Shown here: positions 25,456-33,237 of the stretch, one piece after another | Position numbering within the stretch: position 1 is the stretch's first letter | Layout: every line of letters begins with the position of its first letter | Source of the DNA: an uncultured Clostridia bacterium | GTDB lineage: Bacteria > Bacillota > Clostridia > Peptostreptococcales > Anaerovoracaceae | NCBI GenBank assembly: GCA_944386095.1 | Contig: CALWZU010000010.1 | Location: forward strand, 1-43,105 | Direction: 5' to 3' | DNA: 43,105 bases | Program-made: the position numbers and the translations under genes | The notes under the pieces: model-generated | Databases searched by the model: none | What the model was told of the DNA's origin: nothing | Seen by the model: only the letters and a program-made list of their open reading frames with translations

Positions 25456-26276
25456 TACCGCTCACCTCCCAGCTCTGCAAGGGCTTTTTCCGTTTCTTCC
25501 TGATTGGGCGCTTTTCCATGCCAGCCCGCTTCATCCTCCATAAAGGAGACTCCCTTGCCCTTTACGGTATGGGCGATGATGATGGTGGGCCTTTCCTGAG
25601 CCTCATCCGCCTGATCCAGGGCCTCTGCGATCGCTTCGATGTCGTGGCCGTCTACCTGCATCACATCCCATCCGAAGCTTTCAAATTTTTCGTAAATCGG
25701 CTCTACCGTCATAACGTCATCGTTCCTGCCGTCGATCTGCAGGCCGTTATTGTCCAGGATCGCCACCAGGTTGTCCAGCTTATAATGAGCCGCGCTCATG
25801 GCCGCTTCCCAGACGATCCCCTCCTGGATCTCTCCGTCTCCTAAAAGCACATATACCTTTGATTTTCTATGATCCAGCTTTCCCGCCAAAGCCATCCCCA
25901 CCGAAGCGGAAAAGCCCTGCCCCAGGGATCCTGTGGACATTTCCACGCCGGGTACCTTTTTCATGTCCGGATGGCCCTGGAATATGGACCCCAGCTTTCT
26001 GAGAGAATACATTTCTTCTCTTTCAAAAAAGCCCTTTTCCGCCAAAGCCGCATAAAGAGCCGGAGCGGCGTGTCCCTTGGACAAAACGAACCGGTCTCGT
26101 TCCTCCATCTGCGGATTTTTCGGATCTACCTTCATTTTGTAAAAATAAAGGGTCGCGATGACATCCGCTGCGGAAAGGGATCCGCCCGGATGGCCTGAGC
26201 CCGCGGCGGATATGGCTTTTATGATGTCTATTCTCATATTCCTTGCCGCCTGGGCTACCGAATCAACATTCAGCAT
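25455..26276 (-). CDS. Transketolase, N-terminal subunit
   Basis: A 273-residue thiamine-diphosphate-binding half of transketolase. Visible are SAAGSGHPGGSLSAAD (about 24-39), FVLSKGHAAPALYAAL, GSLGQGFSASVGMAL, and the ThDP/magnesium motif GDGEIQEGIVWEAAM followed by LDNNGLQIDG. GGAGGATAAG precedes the ATG. It is the upstream partner of the C-terminal subunit gene. Confidence 0.95.
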   Translation of the reverse strand: MLNVDSVAQAARNMRIDIIKAISAAGSGHPGGSLSAADVIATLYFYKMKVDPKNPQMEERDRFVLSKGHAAPALYAALAEKGFFEREEMYSLRKLGSIFQGHPDMKKVPGVEMSTGSLGQGFSASVGMALAGKLDHRKSKVYVLLGDGEIQEGIVWEAAMSAAHYKLDNLVAILDNNGLQIDGRNDDVMTVEPIYEKFESFGWDVMQVDGHDIEAIAEALDQADEAQERPTIIIAHTVKGKGVSFMEDEAGWHGKAPNQEETEKALAELGGER

Positions 26277-26299
26277 TTTGACTTATCCTCCTACTATTT

Positions 26300-26313
26300 G
26301 CCGGTTTCCCGGC
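26300..26313 (-). promoter_or_regulatory. GAAA-tetraloop hairpin before the transketolase start
   Basis: On the minus strand GCCGG-GAAA-CCGGC forms a short perfect stem with a GNRA tetraloop. It lies between two ribosome-binding-like sites: AAGGAGGG upstream and AGGAGGA next to the start codon. Confidence 0.4.
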
Positions 26314-26368
26314 CCTCCTTATATCGCGGCGATCCGGGGGCAGGGCCCTTCGTCAAGCGCCGCTTTTC

Positions 26369-26428
26369 AAAAAAGCCCGGCCTCAGTCCTTTTCCCTCTC
26401 AGGCCCAAAATCCTGGACCGGGCTTTTT
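26369..26428 (-). terminator. Terminator overlapping the end of tagA/wecG
   Basis: AAAAAAGCCCGG (26369-26380) pairs with CCGGGCTTTTTT (26418-26429), with further inner pairing. On the minus strand T6 follows. The upstream arm lies inside the last codons of the glycosyltransferase gene. Confidence 0.75.
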
Positions 26429-27147
26429 TTTGAAAACATGACTCGAATCATAAAAAGGGGCAAAGCCGCCATTCGCTTATATCGGGAAGGTTCCTGCATC
26501 AGCCGGTAAAGCCACTCCAGTCCGTGCCTGCGATAAAACTCCGGAGCCCGCTTAAGCTCTCCCGACCATACATCCAGACTTCCGCCCACGCCGATGGCCG
26601 CCTTGACCTGTAATCGTTTCTGATATTTTAACACAAAAAGCTCCTGCTTGGGAGACCCCAGCGCCACGCACAGAAGATCCGGCCTGGCCCGGTTGATTTC
26701 CTCCAGGATCTCTTCTTCCTCCTGGGGCGAAAAATATCCATTTCTGGTGCCCGCTACCACCAATCCGGGATATGCCGCCTGCATATTGGCTCCCGCCCTT
26801 TCGGCGATCCCCGGTTTGCTGCCAAACAGGAACACCGATCCGCCGGTTTTTGCCAGGTGCTCCAAAGCCTTCCCCAGAAAATCGATACCCGTCACCCTTT
26901 CCTTCAGGGGATGCTTTAAAATCCGGGAAGCATACACGATGCCGATCCCGTCCGGGATCACCAGGGAAGCCTGTTCGATGGCATATTGCAAATCTTTGTT
27001 TTTTCCTGCGTTGATGACGATTTCCGAATTGGGCGTTACGATCAGATCACACCCTTCTTGCTCCAAAAACGCCTTGAATCGCTCAAGAGCCTCCCCGGTA
27101 GTCACCATATCCACCGGCACGTTCAGGATTCTGATTCGTTCACTCAT
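26383..27147 (-). CDS. WecG/TagA/CpsF-family glycosyltransferase
   Basis: A 254-residue GT26 enzyme, the family that adds N-acetylmannosamine or a related sugar to a lipid-linked GlcNAc. Family motifs are ILNVPVDMVT at the start, LIVTPNSEIV (about 35-44, with the conserved TPN), IPDGIGIVYASR, and LLCVALGSPKQELF. The C-terminal RAPEFYRRHGLEWLYRLMQEPSRYKR is diagnostic. It begins within the csaB stop (ATGA), so it is cotranslated with csaB. It probably builds the linkage unit of a secondary cell-wall polymer. The 3' end forms part of a terminator. Confidence 0.93.
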   Translation of the reverse strand: MSERIRILNVPVDMVTTGEALERFKAFLEQEGCDLIVTPNSEIVINAGKNKDLQYAIEQASLVIPDGIGIVYASRILKHPLKERVTGIDFLGKALEHLAKTGGSVFLFGSKPGIAERAGANMQAAYPGLVVAGTRNGYFSPQEEEEILEEINRARPDLLCVALGSPKQELFVLKYQKRLQVKAAIGVGGSLDVWSGELKRAPEFYRRHGLEWLYRLMQEPSRYKRMAALPLFMIRVMFSKKSPVQDFGPEREKD

Positions 27148-28250
27148 GGCCTTTCGCCCTCCAACAGCTTTTTGATAAGTTCCTCGTTTAAATTCAGCCG
27201 GCTGATCAGCATACTCCGATTACGCCGGATTTTTTCCAGGATCTTTTCCCGGTTTTTTTCGATCCGTTCATATTCCTCCGCCAGATACTCTCCCTCAAAA
27301 TCGTAAACGCTGCAAAGGGCCTTTAGTCCCATGGATTTCATAAAGGAATTGACCTTGGGATCATAGGATATCCCGATCATGGGCACATCCATGATCGCTG
27401 CGTGAATCAGGGAATGCAGCCGGACGCCGATCAAAACATCCATATTTCCGATGATGGAAAGCATTTCCTCTGTAAGATATTTTTGCCTCAGGCAGGTCAC
27501 CCGGTTTCCCAGCTGTTCCGTAACAGCTTCGGTAATGGCCATGTCCTCTGAAAAATGAAAAGGTATCAACACGATCCTGGCTCCGTAACGCTCCTGCAGC
27601 AGCCGGATGCCCTGGCACAGCTCCTGCTGAAAGGCCAGGTCGTTTTTCCTGCCCTTGATGGCGATTCCGATAGCAGGCCCTTCTTCCCTTTCCGGAAAGC
27701 CGGCTTCCTGCAGGATCTTTCTGCCGGTTTCCAGGCCCGGCCTGCGAATGCGGATCACCGGATCCGCTGTAACAAAAATCCGGCTGTCCGAGAGCCCCTC
27801 TTCCAGCAGAAATTCCCTGGAGCCTTCATCTCTGACAACGATATAATCCACCCTTCGAAGGGTTTTCACCATCAGCCTTCTGTTGAACTTGGAATTGATC
27901 GGCCCGATCCCCTGACTGTAAATCAGGATCTTTTTGCGAAAAAACAGGGCGATCCACATCACCGCCAGATAATACAAAATGCTGCGCTTGCTGGTTACAT
28001 CCTGCAAAAGGCTCCCGCCTCCGCTGATTAAAAGATCGCTCCTTGCCACCGCCCAAAGCACCTGAAAAAAGCTTTTTCTGTCCCTGGCGCAAACGCCGTA
28101 TTTTTCCGCCGTAGCCTGGGGATTTTTGGAAAGCACCGTAATTTCGATCTGCTCCAGTCTTTCCCTGAGATTATCGATCACAGCCTTCAGGATCGATTCA
28201 TCCCCGATATTATTAAAGCCATAATAGCCGGATATGACGATCCTATGCAT
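27144..28250 (-). CDS. csaB: Polysaccharide pyruvyl transferase CsaB
   Basis: A 368-residue enzyme that adds ketal-linked pyruvate to cell-wall polysaccharide. It begins IVISGYYGFNNIGDESIL, the family signature, with SGGGSLLQD near 90, ILIYSQGIGPI, RDEGSREFL, and IGVRLHSLIHAAI in the C-terminal half. Pyruvylated polymers bind S-layer-homology domains in Bacillus and relatives. The start overlaps the upstream DUF5693 gene by eight bases. Spacings show an operon DUF5693-csaB-tagA. Confidence 0.93.
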   Translation of the reverse strand: MHRIVISGYYGFNNIGDESILKAVIDNLRERLEQIEITVLSKNPQATAEKYGVCARDRKSFFQVLWAVARSDLLISGGGSLLQDVTSKRSILYYLAVMWIALFFRKKILIYSQGIGPINSKFNRRLMVKTLRRVDYIVVRDEGSREFLLEEGLSDSRIFVTADPVIRIRRPGLETGRKILQEAGFPEREEGPAIGIAIKGRKNDLAFQQELCQGIRLLQERYGARIVLIPFHFSEDMAITEAVTEQLGNRVTCLRQKYLTEEMLSIIGNMDVLIGVRLHSLIHAAIMDVPMIGISYDPKVNSFMKSMGLKALCSVYDFEGEYLAEEYERIEKNREKILEKIRRNRSMLISRLNLNEELIKKLLEGERP

Positions 28251-30408
28251 GTTTCCCGATCCCTTTCCGTTTCAAAAGCCTCCAGATCCATTCCAAAACG
28301 GCTCCATAAACGATGGCCAAAACGATGCCGAAAAGCACTGCGTACGCCGTTCTCACAAAACCCAGCTCAAGAGGCGTCCTGATGTGCATAAAGGTATTCA
28401 CAATCGATGTGAAACCGATAACCCCCGCGGTTCCAAACAGGAAGCTAAACACCTTCCAGTTTCTGACCATGCTGTAAACAAACAGGATCACCGCCGGGAA
28501 GGCGATCAGGAATTCCTTGGTCCTGGGTCTGGCGTAAAGAACCTCCTCCAGGAAGTTTCTTCCCAAAAGCTCCAGCGTACTGGCGGAAACGTTGGTTTCA
28601 TGACCGGTCCTGGCAAGATATACATAACCCGCCGCAGCCATCACCATGCCCACAAAGACGATCCATATTTTCAGATTGCCAAATAAAAGGCTTTTCAGAT
28701 CGGACACCGCCAGACGGCTGTCCTTTTTGTCTCCCCACAGGTAGAAATAAAACATCAAAAACAGCAGAGCGTAAAATCCCAAGGGCAAAAGCTGAGCGGC
28801 TTTCACGCCCCGGAAAATATCCAGCTCAAGCATGTAATTCACATCGGAAATAGGCGCCGCCGTCATCAGTGCGCCAAACAGCGAAATAAGGACGCATGCC
28901 AGCAATACCCCCGTCCCGGCAAGCATCAGCCGCCCAAAGCCCATATCCGCGCTTTGGGTTTTTTTGATTTCCGTCCCCTTTTGCATCATAAATGCGGCCG
29001 CCAGACAGGGCAGCGCCACCGAAGCGCCCATACTGGTCAAAAGCGCCGCCATATTGGGAGCCATGTAATACGCGCCTAAAACCCCGGCGCAGCCAAGGGC
29101 AAACAGCGCCCACTTGTAGGTTTCCTTTAAACGGAAGATTTCCGCAAGCAAAATCAGAGCCGCCGTTCCCGCGCCGATGGCGGCAAGGATCTTGACCCAA
29201 AGGGAAACGAAGAAGGGCTCCTGAGCCTTGACCGGCCCGATGCGGATGCCGTGTCCGGCAAGCCTTTCCTCCAGGGCAGCAAAGGAATCCCGGTATTCCT
29301 GGGGATCCGTAATATACCGGTAATCATCGTCGGTATATTTCATAGGCTTATAGTAAATCAGGCGGATATTTCTTTCCACCACCGCCCGGAACAGGGAATT
29401 GTCGATCTCTTCCGGACCTTCATAGCCATAATACTGATAACGGTTCTGAATATAGCCCCATACGCTGAAAACCCTGATGGTATTGTAATCCGTCCCCTCA
29501 ATAACCGCCTCCAGGCCGTCCGGATCCAGATTCTGTCTTTGCGTGGTATCCTCTACGATGCCTACGATGGTATCATGCTCATTGAGATAGTCTACGATGA
29601 AATCCGTTCCCTCTTCATAGCCGGGGACCTGTGTTCCCGCCATGATCCAGTAATCCGGCGCGCCGCAGACAGCTTCGTACTGTTCTACCACATCCCTGGC
29701 GAAACGGGTATCATTCCAGCCGCTGTATTCGATGGTCCTGGGCAGCACCTTCATGCCCGCCTGTTCAATGATCTGCACCTTTTCCGGCAAAAGTCCCAGA
29801 TTCAGATACAGGATCTTCGAGGAGGCCATTTCGCTGACCTGTGTAAAGCCCTCTCCTTCGGTGTCCAGATAGCGGTAAGTCTCCTGGTAGATGGAATCCT
29901 CCACTGTCCCGTCGATGAAATAATAGGTTTCATCCTCTCCCTGATAGATCAGCGTACGCTGGGGATCATAGCGCTGGGTAAAGGCTCTTGTGAGAAAATC
30001 CGCCATTTCCGGAGAACCGGCGATGGCGATGACGTCAAAATCATCCTTTGCGTTTTGCTGGATCATAGAAACGAATTCCGCCGGAAAACGCTCCTGCCAG
30101 TTGACCTCCTGACGGATGTCCTTCAAAAGGCTGGCCTCTACCGGCAGCTCCGACTGGGTCAGGCTCAGAAGGCTTTCCTCCTGGAGGCCCGCCTGGCTGA
30201 CGCCCATTTCCCGGAATTCCTCCAGCCACCACAAAGTATCATGCTGGGACTGCTCCGCCAGTTTTTTCACTTCGTTATAATCTATGACGATATCTGCGGT
30301 TTTGGCCTGCGCCTCCACCCCCATTCGCTGAAAACAGGCGATGGAGGAGGCTATGACCGCCACGAGGATAACCAAAATAAAGATTCTGTTTTCTCTTAAA
30401 ACCCGCAT
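28243..30408 (-). CDS. DUF5693-family membrane protein
   Basis: A 721-residue protein of a family without known function. One N-terminal membrane segment (about 9-28) is followed by an external domain of about 380 residues (starting ADIVIDYNEVKKLAEQS), with TDDDYRYITDPQEYRDSF near its end, then eight or more membrane segments to the C-terminus. The strict association with csaB and a TagA-type glycosyltransferase suggests a part in exporting or assembling the same wall polymer; this is inference. An ATG at 30408 gives a typical membrane start but a long 14-base spacer from GGGAGG; a GTG at 30441 is the alternative. Confidence 0.88.
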   Translation of the reverse strand: MRVLRENRIFILVILVAVIASSIACFQRMGVEAQAKTADIVIDYNEVKKLAEQSQHDTLWWLEEFREMGVSQAGLQEESLLSLTQSELPVEASLLKDIRQEVNWQERFPAEFVSMIQQNAKDDFDVIAIAGSPEMADFLTRAFTQRYDPQRTLIYQGEDETYYFIDGTVEDSIYQETYRYLDTEGEGFTQVSEMASSKILYLNLGLLPEKVQIIEQAGMKVLPRTIEYSGWNDTRFARDVVEQYEAVCGAPDYWIMAGTQVPGYEEGTDFIVDYLNEHDTIVGIVEDTTQRQNLDPDGLEAVIEGTDYNTIRVFSVWGYIQNRYQYYGYEGPEEIDNSLFRAVVERNIRLIYYKPMKYTDDDYRYITDPQEYRDSFAALEERLAGHGIRIGPVKAQEPFFVSLWVKILAAIGAGTAALILLAEIFRLKETYKWALFALGCAGVLGAYYMAPNMAALLTSMGASVALPCLAAAFMMQKGTEIKKTQSADMGFGRLMLAGTGVLLACVLISLFGALMTAAPISDVNYMLELDIFRGVKAAQLLPLGFYALLFLMFYFYLWGDKKDSRLAVSDLKSLLFGNLKIWIVFVGMVMAAAGYVYLARTGHETNVSASTLELLGRNFLEEVLYARPRTKEFLIAFPAVILFVYSMVRNWKVFSFLFGTAGVIGFTSIVNTFMHIRTPLELGFVRTAYAVLFGIVLAIVYGAVLEWIWRLLKRKGIGKHA

Positions 30409-30493
30409 TTTGCTCTTCGCTGCCTCCCTTTGTTTTTGCACATATCTTTCATAAGTTTATCCCATGGAGGAAGAATTGTCCAGTACGAAAAAA

Positions 30494-30542
30494 GCCATCC
30501 GGAAGGCAGGCTCTGAGCTGCGGATCCTGCCGACCGGATCGC
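30494..30542 (-). terminator. Terminator after the exported-protein gene
   Basis: On the minus strand GCGATCCGG-TC-GGCAGG pairs with CCTGCC-TT-CCGGATGGC, followed by TTTTTT. It lies about 40 bases past the stop, ending the mazF-exported protein unit before the DUF5693 operon. Confidence 0.88.
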
Positions 30543-30583
30543 TTTTGCATTTCCTTTTCTGTTAAATTTTCCAGCAGAAGGCT

Positions 30584-31021
30584 TTACTGCAGGGTATAGG
30601 AGCCTCTGACCATAATATACAGCTCTGACTGGGCCTGGATGCCCCGGCCATCGTTTCTGGGCACCAAAAGCAGATGATCCAGCTGGGCCCGCTGCCCGGT
30701 TTTCAGATCTATACCGGAGGAAAGATCAGAAACGCCGTTTACGCCGTTATCAATAGCGGTTGCATCCCCCGAACGGACGATGATTTCCGTGCCTTCTCCC
30801 CCCAGGACCTTCTGCCCCGCCTTTACCGTAACCACGGAAAAGGCTGCGCCGCTGCCGGAGCTTGCGATTTGACTTTTCAGGCCCTCGATCTGAGCGTCTA
30901 CATAGCTTTGGCTTACCAAAGGATCCTCCTGGGTTCCCGGAGCCGCCGACGCTGCGAAAAAGCCGCCGGTAAAAACAAGCAAAAATGCTGCGCAAATCAA
31001 AATTTTGTTTTTTACTTTCAT
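30584..31021 (-). CDS. Exported protein of unknown function
   Basis: A 145-residue protein with a signal peptide (MKVKNKILICAAFLLVFTGGFFAASA, cleavage near residue 27) and a mature part beginning with a short helix (SYVDAQIEGLKSQI) followed by a serine/glycine linker and a beta-rich region: FSVVTVKAGQKVLGGEGTEIIVRSG, then LDHLLLVPRNDGRG, ending LYIMVRGSYTL. I do not recognise a named family. GGAGG five bases upstream selects ATG 31021. It starts 44 bases after the mazF stop, with no terminator between, so both are probably read from the mazF promoter. Confidence 0.7.
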   Translation of the reverse strand: MKVKNKILICAAFLLVFTGGFFAASAAPGTQEDPLVSQSYVDAQIEGLKSQIASSGSGAAFSVVTVKAGQKVLGGEGTEIIVRSGDATAIDNGVNGVSDLSSGIDLKTGQRAQLDHLLLVPRNDGRGIQAQSELYIMVRGSYTLQ

Positions 31022-31065
31022 CCTTTCCTCCTTCTGCATCCCTCTTTCCGGCCGCCTTTTTTCCG

Positions 31066-31410
31066 TCAGTGGCGCATACCCAGGCTCACCGTCAGGGCGC
31101 TTTGCACTCTTTGGATCGCAGGCTCGTCGATATGCCCGATCTTCTCCTTAAGCCTTCTTTTATCAATGGTTCTCAGCTGCTCCATCAGCACCACGGAATT
31201 TTTCGTCAGCCCGTTTCCCAGGGCGCCGATCTCTACGTGGGTAGGCAGCTTCGCCTTGTTTACCTGAGAAGTGATGGCCGCTACAATAACCGTGGGGCTG
31301 TATTTATTTCCCACATCGTTTTGAATGATCAAAACCGGCCTCATGCCTCCCTGCTCCGAGCCCACAACCGGACTCAGATCTGCGAAAAATATATCTCCTC
31401 TTTTTATCAT
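31066..31410 (-). CDS. mazF: MazF/NdoA-type endoribonuclease toxin
   Basis: A 114-residue protein very close to B. subtilis NdoA (MazF). It starts [22 protein letters not shown] and continues [32 protein letters not shown], and [12 protein letters not shown]; the catalytic arginine and threonine regions (QGGxRPV; AAIT) are intact. Such toxins cut mRNA at UACAU-type sites. The ATG at 31410 matches NdoA's start although the ribosome binding site is distant. No antitoxin gene lies on either side: only 104 bases separate it from the NnrE/NnrD gene, too few for an antitoxin. Confidence 0.93.
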   Translation of the reverse strand: MIKRGDIFFADLSPVVGSEQGGMRPVLIIQNDVGNKYSPTVIVAAITSQVNKAKLPTHVEIGALGNGLTKNSVVLMEQLRTIDKRRLKEKIGHIDEPAIQRVQSALTVSLGMRH

Positions 31411-31484
31411 CAAGTCACTCACTCTCCGATGCTGATTCTGTTTTACGGAAGATCCGGCATCAAGACCGGCGTGACTTTGGCATT

Positions 31485-31513
31485 ATTATAATCTTTATTT
31501 TGTTTTTCGTCAA
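31485..31513 (-). promoter_or_regulatory. Promoter for mazF
   Basis: On the minus strand TTGACG (31508-31513), 17 bases, TATAAT (31485-31490): five of six and six of six matches. It gives mazF its own promoter about 70 bases before the start, right after the NnrE/NnrD stop. Confidence 0.75.
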
Positions 31514-31514
31514 T

Positions 31515-33110
31515 TCACACTGGCCTGTGCCTGCCCGAAGCCTCCGATCCGGCAAGAACCAGCCTGATTGCCTGCGCTACACCCCTTGCAATATCCGAAG
31601 CCACCATGCCGTATTCTCCCATCGCTTTTTCCTGTTCATCTCCGGCAAGTCCATGGATATAGGCTCCCAGGCAGGCCGCCTGCTGCGGCGTTTTTCCTCC
31701 GGCAAGGAACGCTCCCACGATCCCTGTCAGCACATCTCCGCTGCCTGCTGCGGCCATTCCGGGATTTCCCGTGCCGTTGATGTACATTCTACCCTCAGGA
31801 GAGGCAATCAGACTGTCCGCTCCTTTGAGTATCAGCGTTACATTATATTCGGAAGAAAAGCTTTTTGCGATTCCGATCCGTTCTTCATTTACCTCCTTTG
31901 CGCTTTTTCCGATCAGCCTGCCCATTTCTCCGGGATGAGGGGTCAGCACCAGGGGACAGGACGCCTTCTTCAGGATTTCAGGCCTTTGGCCGATCACGTT
32001 GATGCCGTCCGCATCCAGCACCACCGGCCGGCTTACCCGGGCCAGTATATGTTTCACAAGGCTTTCGGTCTCCTGGCTCCTGCCAAGCCCAGGCCCGCAG
32101 GCTACCGCGTCAAAAAGCTCCGCTTCTCTTACAACCGTCTCACAATTAGTATGGACATCCTCTCCCAGAATTAAACATGTCGCTTCCGGCACCGCCACCT
32201 GCACGACCCGGACTACCTCCAAAGCCCCGCAGACCTTCACAAGACCGGCTCCGGCCCGCAGCGCGGCTCTGGCCGACAAAACCGCAGCGCCCGCCATACC
32301 CGGCGAACCGGCGATCAAAAGCAGTTTTCCCGCATCTCCCTTGTTCATGGTTCTGGGTCTTTTAGGCAGCATTTCCGCCGCGTCCGCCATTTCAAGCTGA
32401 AAAAAATCAGAAGCGGCATCCCGGCAGATCTCCTCCGGGATGCCGATGTCCGCGACCCGCACCAGCCCGGCATGAAAGCGGCCCGGCTCCACCATCATTC
32501 CCACCTTCGTCCTTTGAAAGGTGACAGTCCTGTCCGCCTCTACAGCGCAGCCCATCACCGACCCGTCATCGGCGCAGATGCCGGAGGGAATATCCGCGGA
32601 AATCACCAGCTTGCGCCGGTGAGAAAAAGGATCCCTTCTCCATAGATTGACCATCTGGATCCCTTCCTTCATCAGCCCCTCTACCGGCCTTGTAATGCCC
32701 GTGCCAAGAAGGGCGTCCACCACGATATCCGCAAGCGCAAGTCCGTTTTCCAGCCGCTTCAGATCCTTCGCGTCCCTTATCAGATCAGCCCTTCCTCCCG
32801 CGCCTTCAAATCTTCTCCAGCTTTCCGCCGCATCCCCCGAAAGCTTTTCGGGATCGGAAAGGGCAAACACCTTCACAGGAATACCTCCCCCGGCAAGGAG
32901 CCTTGCCGCCACGTACCCGTCTCCTCCGTTGTTGCCTGCGCCGCATAAAATCAAAACCTCTTTGCCAAAGCTCTTTTCCGCTGACTTTTCCACCTCTGCG
33001 GCCAGGGCTCTGCCTGCCGTTTCCATCAGGGTCATGCCCGGAATGCCCCGTCCCTGTATCGCGGCCTTATCCGCCTGTCTCATTTGAGTCCCTGTGGCGA
33101 TCTGTATCAT
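31515..33110 (-). CDS. nnr: Bifunctional NAD(P)HX epimerase/dehydratase
   Basis: A 531-residue metabolite-repair enzyme. Residues about 1-215 are the epimerase (YjeF_N) domain: LMETAGRALA, LCGAGNNGGDGYVAARLL, DALLGTGITRPVEG, and DIPSGICADDG. Residues about 235-520 are the ADP-dependent dehydratase: KGDAGKLLLIAGSPGMAGAA, CGPGLG, VLDADGINV, LTPHPGEMGRL and the nucleotide motif GNPGMAAAGSGDVLTGIVGA. It repairs hydrated NADH and NADPH. GGGAGGG eight bases before ATG 33110 fixes the start. In many Firmicutes this gene lies close to alr and mazEF; here alr and mazE are missing. Confidence 0.95.
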   Translation of the reverse strand: MIQIATGTQMRQADKAAIQGRGIPGMTLMETAGRALAAEVEKSAEKSFGKEVLILCGAGNNGGDGYVAARLLAGGGIPVKVFALSDPEKLSGDAAESWRRFEGAGGRADLIRDAKDLKRLENGLALADIVVDALLGTGITRPVEGLMKEGIQMVNLWRRDPFSHRRKLVISADIPSGICADDGSVMGCAVEADRTVTFQRTKVGMMVEPGRFHAGLVRVADIGIPEEICRDAASDFFQLEMADAAEMLPKRPRTMNKGDAGKLLLIAGSPGMAGAAVLSARAALRAGAGLVKVCGALEVVRVVQVAVPEATCLILGEDVHTNCETVVREAELFDAVACGPGLGRSQETESLVKHILARVSRPVVLDADGINVIGQRPEILKKASCPLVLTPHPGEMGRLIGKSAKEVNEERIGIAKSFSSEYNVTLILKGADSLIASPEGRMYINGTGNPGMAAAGSGDVLTGIVGAFLAGGKTPQQAACLGAYIHGLAGDEQEKAMGEYGMVASDIARGVAQAIRLVLAGSEASGRHRPV

Positions 33111-33188
33111 GCTTTTCACCCTCCCTTTGCGAACCGGTTTACTTTCATTTATATACACTGGAAACCTATAAAAATTTTTATGAAAAAA

Positions 33189-33217
33189 GAGCCGCCGGAA
33201 GCAGGTTCCTTTGACTC
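33189..33217 (-). terminator. Terminator after mgtE
   Basis: On the minus strand GAGTC/GGCTC outer pairing (one G-T) and GGAA/TTCC inner pairing, followed by TTTTTT, about 20 bases past the mgtE stop. Confidence 0.75.
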
Positions 33218-33237
33218 TTGCTTGTTTGTTTTTACGT

